Shown: positions 43,354-55,800 of the stretch, in pieces
Layout: each line of letters starts with the position of its first letter
Numbering within the stretch: the stretch's first letter is position 1
The notes under the pieces: model-generated
Seen by the model: the letters and a program-made list of their open reading frames with translations, nothing else
Told to the model about the DNA's origin: nothing
Databases searched by the model: none
NCBI RefSeq assembly: GCF_916618745.1
Contig: NZ_OU745373.1
Location: 124,001 to 188,000, forward strand
DNA length: 64,000 bases
Source: Cardiobacterium sp. Marseille-Q4385
GTDB taxonomy: Bacteria; Pseudomonadota; Gammaproteobacteria; Cardiobacteriales; Cardiobacteriaceae
Reading direction: 5' to 3'
Translations under genes and position numbers: made by a program

Positions 43354-44298
43354 ATGAAAGTACTCCTGCTCGCACCCAAAGACTCGCCGACATATCTGAA
43401 CGCTCTCTATGCCGCTTTGCGTGTGCAGGTTGGTACTTGCGATCTCTATGCGCTGGATGCCAAACAAAGCGCCAATCTGGAAGATTTTTTTCGTCATTTC
43501 GTCCGTCTGCCGCAATACGACCGCATCGTTTTGATGTACGACGGCGATTATATTTACCAGCAAGGACGCTTTTTGCGTACCTTGCCAACTCTCGCGATGC
43601 TGCGTCCGGACTTTGACCCGCCGGAAACGCGGCGCAAGATGAAATCCAATTTTCATGCAATGCCGTGGCTGCGCTGGATCGGTAGCGATACCAGTGTGGC
43701 GCAGGAATACAGCACGCAGGGACATGACGTCTTCTGGATTCCGCAGATTTATGACCCCGAGCATTTTTACGCGCGCAACAAAACGCGCGAGTTGCCTGCC
43801 TGTCATATTTATGACGGTAGGGGCGACACTGCGCCGCAGCTACAGAAGGCACTCTCCGGCAAGATCGGACTCAATGTCCTCAGCCGCAACCGCGAGGAAT
43901 TGTGGAAGGAAATGAGCAGCGGCACCGTTGGGCGCGAAGATCTGTTCATCTTTATTCCGGAAAACGGCCACTACGACCCAACACCTATGATTTGGGCGAT
44001 GGCCTGCGGTGCCGTTGCCCTGACTCCCGACCCGGGCAACGATATCCGCATGATTTACCGCTGGCGCAATCTGCACGACACGATTTTTTTCAACAAAAAA
44101 GATGCGCTCCTCCCTATCATCGAGAAAATCCTCACCAATCCGCACCGCCTCACCAGCCTCGCCCAACACGCCCTTTCCCGTGTCAAAATTTTTCAGCCGC
44201 AAAGCATCGGACAGCGCGTCGGCGAATTCCTGGAAACACAGGTGCGTAATCCGGCGGATTATCCGAAGCGGCAACGTATTTTCGGCTTTGAAATCTGA
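43354..44298 (+). CDS. Probable glycosyltransferase, CgeB-like
   Basis: 314 residues. It has the look of a GT-B enzyme of the CgeB/spore-maturation type: an N-terminal MKVLLLAP strand, a substrate half with WIPQIYDPEHFY, and a C-terminal nucleotide-sugar half with PTPMIWAMACGAVALTPDPG, comparable to the E-A-A-C-G region of such enzymes. Substrates are unknown. It overlaps the next membrane protein gene by one base (TGATG), which suggests that both act together on an envelope or surface glycan. Confidence 0.68.
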   Translation: MKVLLLAPKDSPTYLNALYAALRVQVGTCDLYALDAKQSANLEDFFRHFVRLPQYDRIVLMYDGDYIYQQGRFLRTLPTLAMLRPDFDPPETRRKMKSNFHAMPWLRWIGSDTSVAQEYSTQGHDVFWIPQIYDPEHFYARNKTRELPACHIYDGRGDTAPQLQKALSGKIGLNVLSRNREELWKEMSSGTVGREDLFIFIPENGHYDPTPMIWAMACGAVALTPDPGNDIRMIYRWRNLHDTIFFNKKDALLPIIEKILTNPHRLTSLAQHALSRVKIFQPQSIGQRVGEFLETQVRNPADYPKRQRIFGFEI

Positions 44299-45752
44299 TG
44301 TTGTCCTCTTTTAAAGCTGCCCTGCGGCAAGCAGTACAACGCCCCGCCTGGCAACAAAATCTTTTTATTCCCGCACTGGCGCTGCTGACGGCGTTATGGA
44401 TATGGCTGGAAGGCGGACGCGTGCTGGATGTGGAATCGCTGCAAACACTGTGGCGCAGCGTGCATGAGCCGCAGAATCCGTTTGAATCTTTGCTAGCACC
44501 ATTACAAGCCTCAAGCGATGCAGTTGCCGCCCTGATGGCACTTATTTCCACGCTGTCCCTTTGCCTGTTCTGCCGTATCTCACGCCTCGTCGGCATTGGC
44601 CCGCAGACGACGTTTCTGCTGTTCCTGCTGCTTAACTTTAATCCGGAATATAACGATGTCCGCCTGCAAGTGAGCGCGTTTCAGCCGGCGATGCTGCTGT
44701 GGCTTACAGGGTTGTATCTCTTCCTCGCTTATTACCGCAATTATCTGTATTGGGCTTTTCTCGCTTGGGCACTGACTGCCTGGCTGGCGGCACTATTTGT
44801 TCCCGCCGCCGCCTTCTGGGCGGGCGGTTTCCCGCTGCTGTTCCTCTTTTGGCCGGGGCGTAGTAACTGGCGGCAGCGTCTGCGTGAACGCGGCCTTTTC
44901 CTCCTCGCTTATTATGCCCTGATCGTCTGCATCATCTTGGTAATTGCACCCTGGCGGGAAGCCGTTACCGCCTGGTTGCCAGCTTTCATCCAGAATCTGG
45001 ATTTGAAGCGGCACGATATGTCCTTCTTCATCAATGCCAACAACCCCGTGGATATCAGCCTCTTTGAAGGCTTCCTGATCGCGCTGCTGCTGGTCGTCGT
45101 CAACGCCGCCAAAATCATCGGCCCGGTCATTGTGCTGCTGGTTGTCCTTGCCGTGACGCGCCGCGCGATGAACACCGTACTGGAAATGCGGGTGCGCCTT
45201 TTCTTCGCTGTCTCGCTGGGTTACTTCTGGGCACTGTCAGCGTTTGCCTTCATGTATTACGACGCGCTGCCGAGTGACCTTTATTACACCCCCATCACCA
45301 TGCTAACGCTGTGGTTGGTGTCCGGCGTCGTTTTCTACGCCCTGCAACGCGTTAAAAGCGGGCGCATCCCGCCGCAACGCCTGCTGATTCTCGCCTGGCT
45401 GATGGTCGCTTATGCCCTGGCCAGCATCATCACCTTCGGCCCCTCGCTGACCTACCTGCGTGAAGCGGGCGAGTGGGCGCGGCAGCAGCGTGCCGGTGGC
45501 CGCGTTTTCAGCAACAGCCTGACCGCCCTCTATTACGGCGGCGGTGCCCCTTTCCGTAATAGCGACGGCTTTGCCGAAATGGGCAATGCCGTATCGCATT
45601 ACTATGACATCAGCACCGGCGACCTCTACATCCACATTCAGGGGCGGAACAATCCACAACAGCCGGAAGACTTCGAACTCTTCGATATCCTGCACACTTT
45701 TGCCAACGAGCGCGGCGACAAGGCCTACATCCTGCGCCCGAAAGCCGAATGA
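44298..45752 (+). CDS. Polytopic membrane protein, possible GT-C type
   Basis: 484 residues with about ten hydrophobic segments and a short soluble C-terminus (from residue 390). Its plan, many helices with an aromatic-rich loop and a C-terminal soluble end, recalls GT-C glycosyltransferases, but no diagnostic Asp-rich loop motif could be fixed. It is overlapped by the glycosyltransferase before it and by epmB after it (ATGA). Confidence 0.6.
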   Translation: MLSSFKAALRQAVQRPAWQQNLFIPALALLTALWIWLEGGRVLDVESLQTLWRSVHEPQNPFESLLAPLQASSDAVAALMALISTLSLCLFCRISRLVGIGPQTTFLLFLLLNFNPEYNDVRLQVSAFQPAMLLWLTGLYLFLAYYRNYLYWAFLAWALTAWLAALFVPAAAFWAGGFPLLFLFWPGRSNWRQRLRERGLFLLAYYALIVCIILVIAPWREAVTAWLPAFIQNLDLKRHDMSFFINANNPVDISLFEGFLIALLLVVVNAAKIIGPVIVLLVVLAVTRRAMNTVLEMRVRLFFAVSLGYFWALSAFAFMYYDALPSDLYYTPITMLTLWLVSGVVFYALQRVKSGRIPPQRLLILAWLMVAYALASIITFGPSLTYLREAGEWARQQRAGGRVFSNSLTALYYGGGAPFRNSDGFAEMGNAVSHYYDISTGDLYIHIQGRNNPQQPEDFELFDILHTFANERGDKAYILRPKAE

Positions 45753-46729
45753 CGCCGGAGGAACTGGCGCGGCGGCGCGGCCTGCCCGTTGCCACCATGC
45801 GCGGCCTGCTTACTGAATACCAGTTTGCCCTGACTGATGAAATGGCCGCTGTCCTCGGCGACGATCCCGCTAATCCCATTGCCGCGCAATTTCTGCCTGA
45901 TGTACGCGAATTTGCAGTCGCTGAAAGTGAGTTGAGCGACCCCATCGGCGATGCACCACATTCACCACTGCCCTCGCTGGTGCACCGCTACCCCAATCGC
46001 GTCCTGTGGAAAATCTCGCCGGTCTGTGCCGTGTACTGCCGCTTCTGCTTCCGCAAAGAACACATCGGGCGACGCGGCACTGCCTTGCGACAAGCAGAAA
46101 TCGCCGACGTCGCCGCTTACCTCACCGTCCATACAGAAGTCGAAGAAGTCATCTACAGCGGCGGCGACCCGCTCATGCTGACCACCCCAAAACTGCAACA
46201 ATGCGCCGCTGCTTACCGCGACCTGGCGCATATCCGCCGCCTGCGCATCCACAGCCGCATTCCCGTTGTCCAGCCTGCTGCCATCAATGACGCATTACTG
46301 GCCCACCTCAGCGACTTGCCACAAAGCCTGCACATCGTCGTACACATCAACCACAGCGCCGAACTAACCGCCAATGCCCGCGCTGCCCTGCGAGCCCTGC
46401 GCACCAGCGGCGCCCTGCTCTACTCGCAAACCGTACTGCTCAAAGGCGTCAATGCCGATGCGGCCATCCTCGCCCGCTTGATGAATGACCTGCTGGATGC
46501 GGGCGTCGTCCCCTATTACCTGCACCACCCCGACCTCGCACGTGGTACCGGCCACTTCCGCACCGCCCTCGCCGAAGGCAAGGAAATTATGCGCGAACTG
46601 CGCCAATGTCTGTCCGGCATCGCCATGCCGACCTATATCGTCGAAATCCCCGGTGGTGGCGGCAAAGTCCCAGTCAGCGAACTCAGCGCCGAACAAGAGG
46701 CATATCTCAACAAACTCGGCATCTGGTGA
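45749..46729 (+). CDS. epmB: EF-P beta-lysylation protein (lysine 2,3-aminomutase)
   Basis: Radical SAM, PLP-dependent enzyme that makes (R)-beta-lysine, which EpmA then attaches to elongation factor P. 326 residues (E. coli 342). The iron-sulfur cluster Cys93, Cys97 and Cys100 lie in CAVYCRFCFRKEH; SGGDPLMLT follows. The late PGGGGKVPV part, with a PLP-lysine, is typical of the family. Neither efp nor epmA is in the window. ATGA overlap links it to the membrane protein gene. Confidence 0.9.
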   Translation: MTPEELARRRGLPVATMRGLLTEYQFALTDEMAAVLGDDPANPIAAQFLPDVREFAVAESELSDPIGDAPHSPLPSLVHRYPNRVLWKISPVCAVYCRFCFRKEHIGRRGTALRQAEIADVAAYLTVHTEVEEVIYSGGDPLMLTTPKLQQCAAAYRDLAHIRRLRIHSRIPVVQPAAINDALLAHLSDLPQSLHIVVHINHSAELTANARAALRALRTSGALLYSQTVLLKGVNADAAILARLMNDLLDAGVVPYYLHHPDLARGTGHFRTALAEGKEIMRELRQCLSGIAMPTYIVEIPGGGGKVPVSELSAEQEAYLNKLGIW

Positions 46730-46876
46730 TGCCAAGTCCGCGAAAAAAACGATAAGATACACGGGTCATTACCGGCACATTACCTGTTCATGTATAACGG
46801 CAGCGTTAATACGAACAGCGTGATACCAGCACACCGGCGGATGCCGGTACATACCCCAAACGAAAAGGAACGCAAC

Positions 46877-49800
46877 ATGGCACAACCCGTCAATCTCACC
46901 GTCAAGGACACCACCGGCCGCGTCATCGGCGAATACACCATCAAAGCCGGCGGTGCACCGCTACAAATCGAAGCGGTGAACAACGTCTACTACGAATTTG
47001 CCGAAGCCGGCGGACGCGGCCCGGCGGCGGTCAGTGGCACACGCAGCGGCGATGACCTTGTAGTGAGCATTGACAACGATAACCGCCTGATCATCAAAGA
47101 TTACTTCACAAACGGTCAGGGTGCGTTGGTCGGCATGCAGGTCGACGGCACACCGTACATCTACCCGGTGGTGGATAACGCCCCGGAACACATCCTGGCA
47201 AGCGAAATCGGTGCAGGGACGGCAGCAGGCAGCAGCCTGCCACCGGCGGCGGTAGCCGGTATCATTGGTGGCATAGCACTAACGGCGGGCGGCATTGCCA
47301 TTGCTGCACACAACCACGACAAACACCATCACGACGACAACGTGACACCGCCGCCACAGCCTAACCCCCAACCCAATCCGAATCCACAACCTAACCCGAA
47401 TCCACAACCTAACCCGAATCCACAACCTAACCCGAATCCACAACCTAACCCGAATCCACAACCTAACCCGAATCCACAACCTAACCCAAACCCGCAGCCG
47501 ATTCCGGATCCGCAACCGAACCCTAACCCACAACCGAACCCTAACCCACAACCGAACCCTAACCCACAACCGAACCCTAACCCACAACCGAACCCTAACC
47601 CACAACCGAACCCTAACCCACAACCGAACCCTAACCCACAACCGAACCCTAACCCACAACCGAACCCTAACCCACAACCGAACCCTAACCCACAACCGAA
47701 CCCTAACCCACAACCGAACCCTAACCCACAACCGAACCCTAACCCACAACCGAACCCTAACCCACAACCGAACCCTAACCCACAACCGAACCCTAACCCA
47801 CAACCGAACCCTAACCCACAACCTAACCCGAATCCACAACCTAACCCGAATCCACAACCTAACCCGAATCCGCAACCTAACCCGAACCCGCAACCTAACC
47901 CGAACCCGCAACCCAACCACACGGGCAAAATCAGCATCAGCGGTGAGGCGAAAGTCGGGCAAACGCTGACCGCTGCCGTTAGCGACGACGACGGCGTCCC
48001 CGCTAACGTGCAATATCAGTGGCTGCGAGACGGTCAGCCGATCAGTGGACAAACAGGCAGCACCTACACCCTCACCCGCACCGATGCGGGACACAAAATC
48101 ACCGTGCGTGCTACCTACAAAGACAACGCCGGACACAACGAAAACCCGCTGAGCGAGGCCACCGCTACCGTCGCCGATACCCCGGCACCAAATCCGCCGC
48201 CGCAACCGAACCACGAAGGCAAAATCAGCATCAGCGGCGAGGCGAAAGTTGGACAGACGCTGACCGCTGCCGTTAGCGATGACGACGGCGTACCCAATAA
48301 CGTGCAATACCAATGGCTACGTGACGGCCAGCCGATCGCCCAAGCCAACGGCAAGACCTACACCCTGACCAGCGACGATGCCGGGTACAAAATCAGCGTG
48401 CATGTCGAATACACCGACAACAAGGGCACGGCAGAAAAACCGACCAGTGCAGAACTGGAAATCGGCAAAGACACCCCGCCCCCACCGGTGAACCAGCAAG
48501 GCGTGATTGCCATCGACGGCAACGCCAAAGCAGGCGAAACCCTGACGGCCAAAATCAGTGACGCCGACGGCGTGCCGGATACAGGCATTACCTACCAATG
48601 GCAGCGTGACGGACAACCGATCGCCCAGGCGAACGGCAAGACCTACACCCTGACCCCAGACGACGTTGGCCACAAGATCAGCGTGCAGGCGACCTACAAA
48701 GACAACGCCGGACACGACGAAAACATCAGCAGCATGCCGACGGCGGAAGTAGCGGGAGCGGACAGTACTAACCACGCGCCGACCGACATTACCCTGAGCC
48801 AGAACCAGGTGACAGAAGGCAAAGACGGTGTAGAAATCGGCAAGCTGACGACAACGGACGAAGACACGACGGACACCCACACCTACCGTGTGAGTGATAG
48901 CCGCTTTGAAGTTGGCGCTGACGGCACCCTCAAACTCAAAGCGGGCGAACACCTGGACTTTGCCAAAGAGCCGAGCGTAACCCTGAGCGTGACGACAGAT
49001 GACGGGCACGGCGGCACCTACACCAAAGCCTTCACCCTGCAAGTCCAGGATGACCCTGCCTATCCGCCGCCGCAACCCAACAACGAAGGCACAGTGAGCA
49101 TCACAGGTGAGGGCAAAGTCGGCAGCGAACTCACCGCCAACATCAGCGATGCCGATGGCGTACCGGATACGGGCGTGACCTACCAATGGCAGCGCGACGG
49201 ACAACCGATCGCCCAAGCGAACGGCAAGACCTACACCCTCACAAGCGACGATGCCGGACACAAAATCAGCGTGCATGTCGAATACACCGACAACAAGGGC
49301 ACGGCAGAAAAACCGACCAGCGCCGCGCTGGAGGTGGAAAACAACCCAACCCCGCCGCAGCCACAGCCGAATAACGAAGGTACCGTCACCGTCACGGGTG
49401 AAGCGAAAGTCGGCAGCGAACTCACCGCCAGCATCAGCGACGCAGACGGTGTGCCGGATACGGGCATTACCTACCAGTGGCAGCGCGACGGGCAACCGAT
49501 CGCCCAAGCTAACGGCAAGACCTACACCCTGACCCCGGACGATGCGGGACACAAAATCAGCGTGCACGTTGAATACACCGACAACAAGGGCACGACAGAA
49601 AAACCGACCAGTGCAGAACTGGATATCGGCAAAGACATCCCGCCCCCACCGGTGAACCAGCAAGGCGTGATCACCATCGACGGCAACGCCAAAGCAGGCG
49701 AGACCCTGACGGCCAAAATCAGTGACGCCGACGGCGTGCCGGATACAGGCATTACCTACCAATGGCAACGTGATGGGCAGGCAATAGACGGCCAAAGCGG

Positions 49801-52800
49801 CAAAACCTACAGCCTGACCCAAGAAGACATAGGCCACAAAATCAGCGTGCAGGCGACCTACAAAGACAAAGCCGGACACGACGAAAACATCAGCAGCACA
49901 CCGACGGCGGAAGTAGCGGGAGCGGACAGCACCAACCACGCGCCGACCGACATCACCCTGAGTCAGAACCAGGTAATAGAAGGCAAAGACGGTGCAGAAA
50001 TCGGCAAACTGACGACAGCGGACGAAGACACGACGGACACCCACACCTACCGTGTGAGTGATAGCCGCTTTGAAGTTAGCACTGACGGCACCCTCAAACT
50101 CAAAGCGGGCGAACACCTGGATTTTGCCAAAGAGCCGAGCGTAACCCTGAGCGTGACGACAGATGACGGACACGGCGGCACCTACACCAAAGCCTTCACC
50201 CTGCAAGTCCAGGATGACCCTGCCTATCCGCCGGTACAGCCGAACAACGAAGGCACAGTGAACATCACGGGCGAGGGCAAAGTCGGCAGCGAACTCACCG
50301 CCAACATCAGCGATGCCGATGGCGTGCCGGATACGGGCGTCACCTACCAATGGCTGCGCGACGGTCAGCCGATCGCCCAAGCGAATGGCAAGACCTACAC
50401 CCTGACCCCGGATGACGCCGGACACAAAATCAGCGTGCACGTCGAATACACCGACAACAAGGGCACGGCAGAAAAACCGACCAGCGCCGCGCTGGATGTA
50501 GAAACTACCCCAACCCCGCCGCAGCCCAACAACGAAGGCACGGTGAGCATCACAGGTGAAGGCAAAGTCGGCAGCGAACTCACCGCCAACATCAGCGATG
50601 CCGACGGCGTGCCGGATACGGGCGTGACCTACCAATGGCTACGTGACGGGCAAGCCATCAACGGACAAACAGGCAAGACCTATACCCTGACCCCGGACGA
50701 CGCCGGACACAAAATCAGCGTGCATGTCGAATACACCGATAACAAGGGCACGGCAGAAAAACCGACCAGTGCCACGCTGGATGTAGAAAACAGCCCAACC
50801 CCGCCGCAGCCGAATAACGAAGGCACGGTGAACATCACGGGCGAGGGCAAAGTCGGCAGCGAACTCAGCGCTAACATCAGCGATGCCGATGGCGTACCGG
50901 ATAGCGGCGTGAGCTACCAATGGCAGCGCGACGGACAACCGATCGCCCAAGCGAACGGCAAGACCTACACCCTCACCAGCGACGACGCTGGGCACAAAAT
51001 CAGCGTGCACGTCGAATACACCGACAACAAGGGCACGACAGAAAAACCGACCAGCGCGGAACTGGATATCGGCAAAGACACCCCGCCACAGCCTTCATTC
51101 GCACAGCCTACTCTGACTAAAGGAGAAGGCGCCGAACAGGGTGGCGTGACCATTACACCGCCGGAAGAGGCGACTTATCTGCGCGTGGATTACGAGGGCA
51201 ACGGGCAAGCAAGAAGCCTGACCCTCACCCGCGCCGATGCCTCCAATCCATGGCAGGTGCAGGACGGCACGCAAAAACCGGCCGGCGTTGATTTTGATGC
51301 AACAAGCGGTGTGGTGAAAGTTGCCCCGGCAGCTGTAGATGACAACACCACTCTAAGCGCTATCGCCGGTAAAGGTACTGTGTACAGCGACCGTGTTTCT
51401 ATAACCACGGATCCTGATAGTGGTACACCACAGCCGGTCGAGGCTGAGCTAACCCTAAGCGGCGATGGCAACATCGTTGAAGGTGAAAGTGCCGCTTACA
51501 CCCTGACACTTAACAAGGCGGCAGATAGCGATGTGACGGTTACTGTGACCATCAAGCATGGCACGACAGACGATGGCAACATCAAGACAGAAACTCGTAC
51601 TATCACTATCCCGAAAGGGGAAACCAGCCATAACTTTGAAGTGGCGGCATTGAATAACGACAGCTATCAGCCAAACCGTACCTTTAGTGTCAGTGTGGAT
51701 AGCGTTACTGGCGCTATTAACAAAGCAGAAGCGGTAGAAACCACCATCGCCGATAACGACGCGCCTACCGCCCCGATATTGGCAACTGGTAGCGAGACTG
51801 GCAGTGTGGTAGTAACCCCGCAAACAGATAGCGGCATTAAGAGGCTGACTATCAACTATCGTGACGAAAGCGATGCCGAGCAGAGTCTGACGGTTACCCG
51901 TGGTGACAATGGTAAATGGACGAGCACCGATCTGCCACGCGAATACATCAGCCTGGATGAAACCAGCGGTGTTGTTACCTTGGGAGGCAAAGCGCTGAAA
52001 GACGGTAGCCCTGTTACCGCGCATAACGATTCCGAATATGCGGAAGGTACGATTGCCAGTCTGAATGCGGGCTATGACAGCAGCCAACCGCCTGCAAATC
52101 AGCAAGGCACAGTTGCCATTACGGGAGAGGCTAAAGTCGGTAGTGAACTGACAGCGACTGTAACCGACGGAGATGGTGTGAATGACGCCAACGTGCAGTA
52201 CCAATGGCTGCGTGATAACCAGCCCATTGATAAGGCCAACGGTAAAACCTACACCCTGACCACGGACGATGCTGGACACAAAATTAGTGTCCATGTCGAA
52301 TACACCGACAATAACAGCAACAAAGAAAACCCGACCAGTGATGCCTTTGACATTGCTGCCCAAGCGGCAAACCAACAGGGTAGCATCGCTATCAGCGGCG
52401 AAGCCAAAGTAGGTAGCGAACTGACGGCGACCGTGACCGACGGCGACGGTGTGAATGAGGCCGACGTGCAATACCAATGGCTGCGTGACGGACAACCGAT
52501 TGCCAATCAAGCGGGCAAGACCTACACCCTCACCAATGACGATGCCGGGCATAAAATCACTGTACAGGCGACCTACAAAGACAACGCCGGATACGATGAA
52601 AAACCGATCAGTACCGAGACAGAAATACCGGCTGCGCCAAGCGGTGACAATCATGCCCCGACCGGTGCCGTGACCGTCAGCGGCCTTGTGCAGGTTGGCG
52701 AAACCCTTGTTGCCGGCAACAACCTTGCTGATGAAGACGGCATGGGGCAGGTCAGCTACCAATGGCTGCGTGACGGGCAGGAAATCAGCGGCGCGAACAG

Positions 52801-55800
52801 CGACAAGTACACCCTGACCGCAGAAGATGCCGGACACCAGATCAGTGTCCGCGCCAGCTATACCGACGGCGCCAGCAATGCCGAGCAGAAAGCCAGCCTC
52901 GCCACTGCCAACACGGCGGCAGCAGGTAGCGCTCCCACTTACCACGACACCCTAGGCCAGCCCGAAGTCGAGTGGGCCGGGCAAAAATGGTATGTCCGCG
53001 ACAGTGACTGGCGCTCAGGCGATCCTATGGCCAATGGCCAATGGTCGCGCGGTAATGTGCAGTTCGATGGCACGGACATGCATCTTTCACTCACCAATGC
53101 CGATGGTAAAACCCCGGTTGGTTCGGAAATTATTTCCAGCAACGCCATGGGCTACGGTACCTACCAGGCCACCTTCCAGGGCGATTTCAGCAAATTCGAC
53201 AAATACACCGTCTTCGGCGGTTTCTTTACCTTTGAATGGGCGGAACCATCAGTAGGTGGCTGGCGTGAAATTGACGGCGTGGAAGTCTCGCGCTGGGGAC
53301 AAGAAACCCTTAAAGGTTCCTTTACCTACTACACCCCGACACACAACCAGATGAACGGCGGCATCCATATGCCCGATTACATCTGGCCGGCAACCTTCAA
53401 ACAGGCGACCATGCAGCTTGACTGGCAGCCGAACAAAATCACCTGGACCCTGCGCAATGCAGAAACCGGCGAAGTCCTGCACAAAGCGGAAAGCACGCAG
53501 GAAATTCCGGACGCGGCAAAACAGCAAATCCACTTCAACCTGTGGTCGCTGAACCTGGGGGCCAATAGCGGCTGGGAAAATGCAGCACCACAGAAAGTTA
53601 CCGTCAATTCCTTCAGCTACACCCCGCTGGCAAACGGCGACACTCCAACCCCGCCGCCGGCTGCCAATAAAGAAGGCACCGTCACCATCAGCGGAGACGC
53701 GAAAGTGGGCGGCGTGCTGACGGCGACCGTTAACGACGGCGACGGTTTCGCCGCCGCTAACGTGCAATACCAATGGCTGCGCGACGGCAATCCTATTGAT
53801 AGTGCCAACAGCAGCACCTACACCCTGACCAAAGACGACGCCGGACACAAAATCAGCGTGCAGGCGACCTATAAAGACAATGCCGGACACGATGAAAGCC
53901 CGACGAGCGAGGCGACGGCGAGCGTGGCAGATAACGCTAACGCGCCGTTGCTGCACGATGATTTCTCTTCCTATCCGCTGCACAAAACCTACGTTGATAA
54001 CGATACTTTTGGTGCGTGGAAAGTGGCCTTTGCCGGCTATGGCAACGCTGAAATCATTGATAACGGCGGCGGCAATCAGGCCTTGCAATTAAAGCCGATG
54101 GCGCGTAGCGGGCAGACAGAGACTTCATCCACAATGGTTGTTAGCACCGTGCAGACGGGGGATGAGTTCACTTATAGCGGCACCATCGCCACCCCTGAAC
54201 AGCTGCGTCAGGGTGCGACACCCAATGCTTGGGAAACGGCATGGCTCGTGTGGAATCACACCGATAACGACCACTACTATTATTTTGTTGCCCGCGCTGA
54301 TGGCTGGGAACTCGGCAAACGTGACCCGGCTTACAGCGGCGGTCAGCGCTTCATGGCGACTGGTAGCGAAAGCTGGCCGTTAGCGGATGCCAAGGATTTT
54401 GTCATTACCAAAAGCGGTAACACTGTGGAAATCAGCATCAATGGCAAAGTCATCACAACTTTTACTGATGACGAAAATCCCTACACCGGCGGCAGTGTTG
54501 GTCTTTACACTGAAGATGCGCGTATCGTCGCCGATGACATCAACCTGACGGCAACAGCGAAAATCACCGGTACTGCCAACCACGGCGGCGTGGCCTCCAT
54601 CAGCGGTAAGGCCGCGACCGGCGAAGTATTGCATGCCGCCGTCAGCGATGGCGATGGTGCTGTTAGCAACGTTAGTTACCAGTGGATGGCTGCCGGCAAG
54701 GAAATCAGCGGCGCAACCGGCGAGACCTACACCGTCACGGCGGATAACAGCGGCAAAATTATCAGCGTGCGCATCACCTATACCGATAGCACCGGCAAAG
54801 TGGAAAGCGTCATCAGCCCGCCCACAGCCGTAGTGGACAGCGGCAATGATGGCGGCGCGAACCAACGGGGGCAAGTCACCCTGAGCGGCACAGCCGCCGT
54901 CGGCGAGACCCTGACCGCGAACGTCAGCGATGGCGACGGCCTGCCTGACCGCATCCAGTACACCTGGCTGGCAAACGGAGCGGCGATCAACGGCGCGAAC
55001 GGCAGCAGCTATACCATCACCGCCGCCGATGTCGGCAAAACCATCAGTGTGCAGGTGTATTACTACGACAAGGCAGGGCATGAGGAAAACCTGCTCAGTA
55101 ACGCGACAAACGCCGTCACCGACACCGCACCACCGCCGACAGAAAACCACGCGCCGACAGGCAGCGTCACCATCACGGGCGAAGCCGTAGTCGGCAAAAC
55201 CCTCAACGCTTCTAATGACCTGGCCGACGAAGACGGCTTGGGCAACATCACCTATCATTGGCTGGCCGACGGCAAAGAAATTGGCACAGGCCCGAGTTAC
55301 ACCCTGACCGAAGCCGAAAAAGGCAAAACCATCACGGTTAAAGCGACTTACACCGACGGCAAAGGTACAGCAGAAGCGGTAGAAAGCCGTGCGACCGATG
55401 CCGTCGCTGAAGACACTCCGCCGCCGGCAGAAAACCACGCACCGACGGGCAGCGTCACCATCACGGGCGAAGCCGTAGTCGGCAAAACCCTCAACGCCTC
55501 TAATGACCTGGCCGACGAAGACGGCTTAGGCAATATCACCTATCACTGGCTGGCCGACGGCAAAGAAATCGGCACAGGTGCGAGTTACACCCTGACCGAA
55601 GCCGAAAAAGGCAAAACCATCACGGTTAAAGCGACTTTCACCGACGGCAAAGGCACAGCGGAAGCGGTGGAAAGCCGTGCGACCGATGCCGTTGCCGAAG
55701 ATACCCCGCCGCCGGCGGAAAACCACGCGCCGACGGGGGCAGTGACCGTGAGCGGCGTCGTGCAGGTTGGCGAGACCCTCGTTGCCGGCAATAACCTAGC

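Noticed and set aside
47350..47915. Non-coding satellite or frameshift-type phase-variation tract
   Set aside because: Units are 18 bp and stay in frame, so changes alter length, not frame.
48317..52945. Long minus-strand frames opposite the giant gene
   Set aside because: They repeat with the period of the Ig-like domains and have no start sites; the plus strand shows the clear domains.
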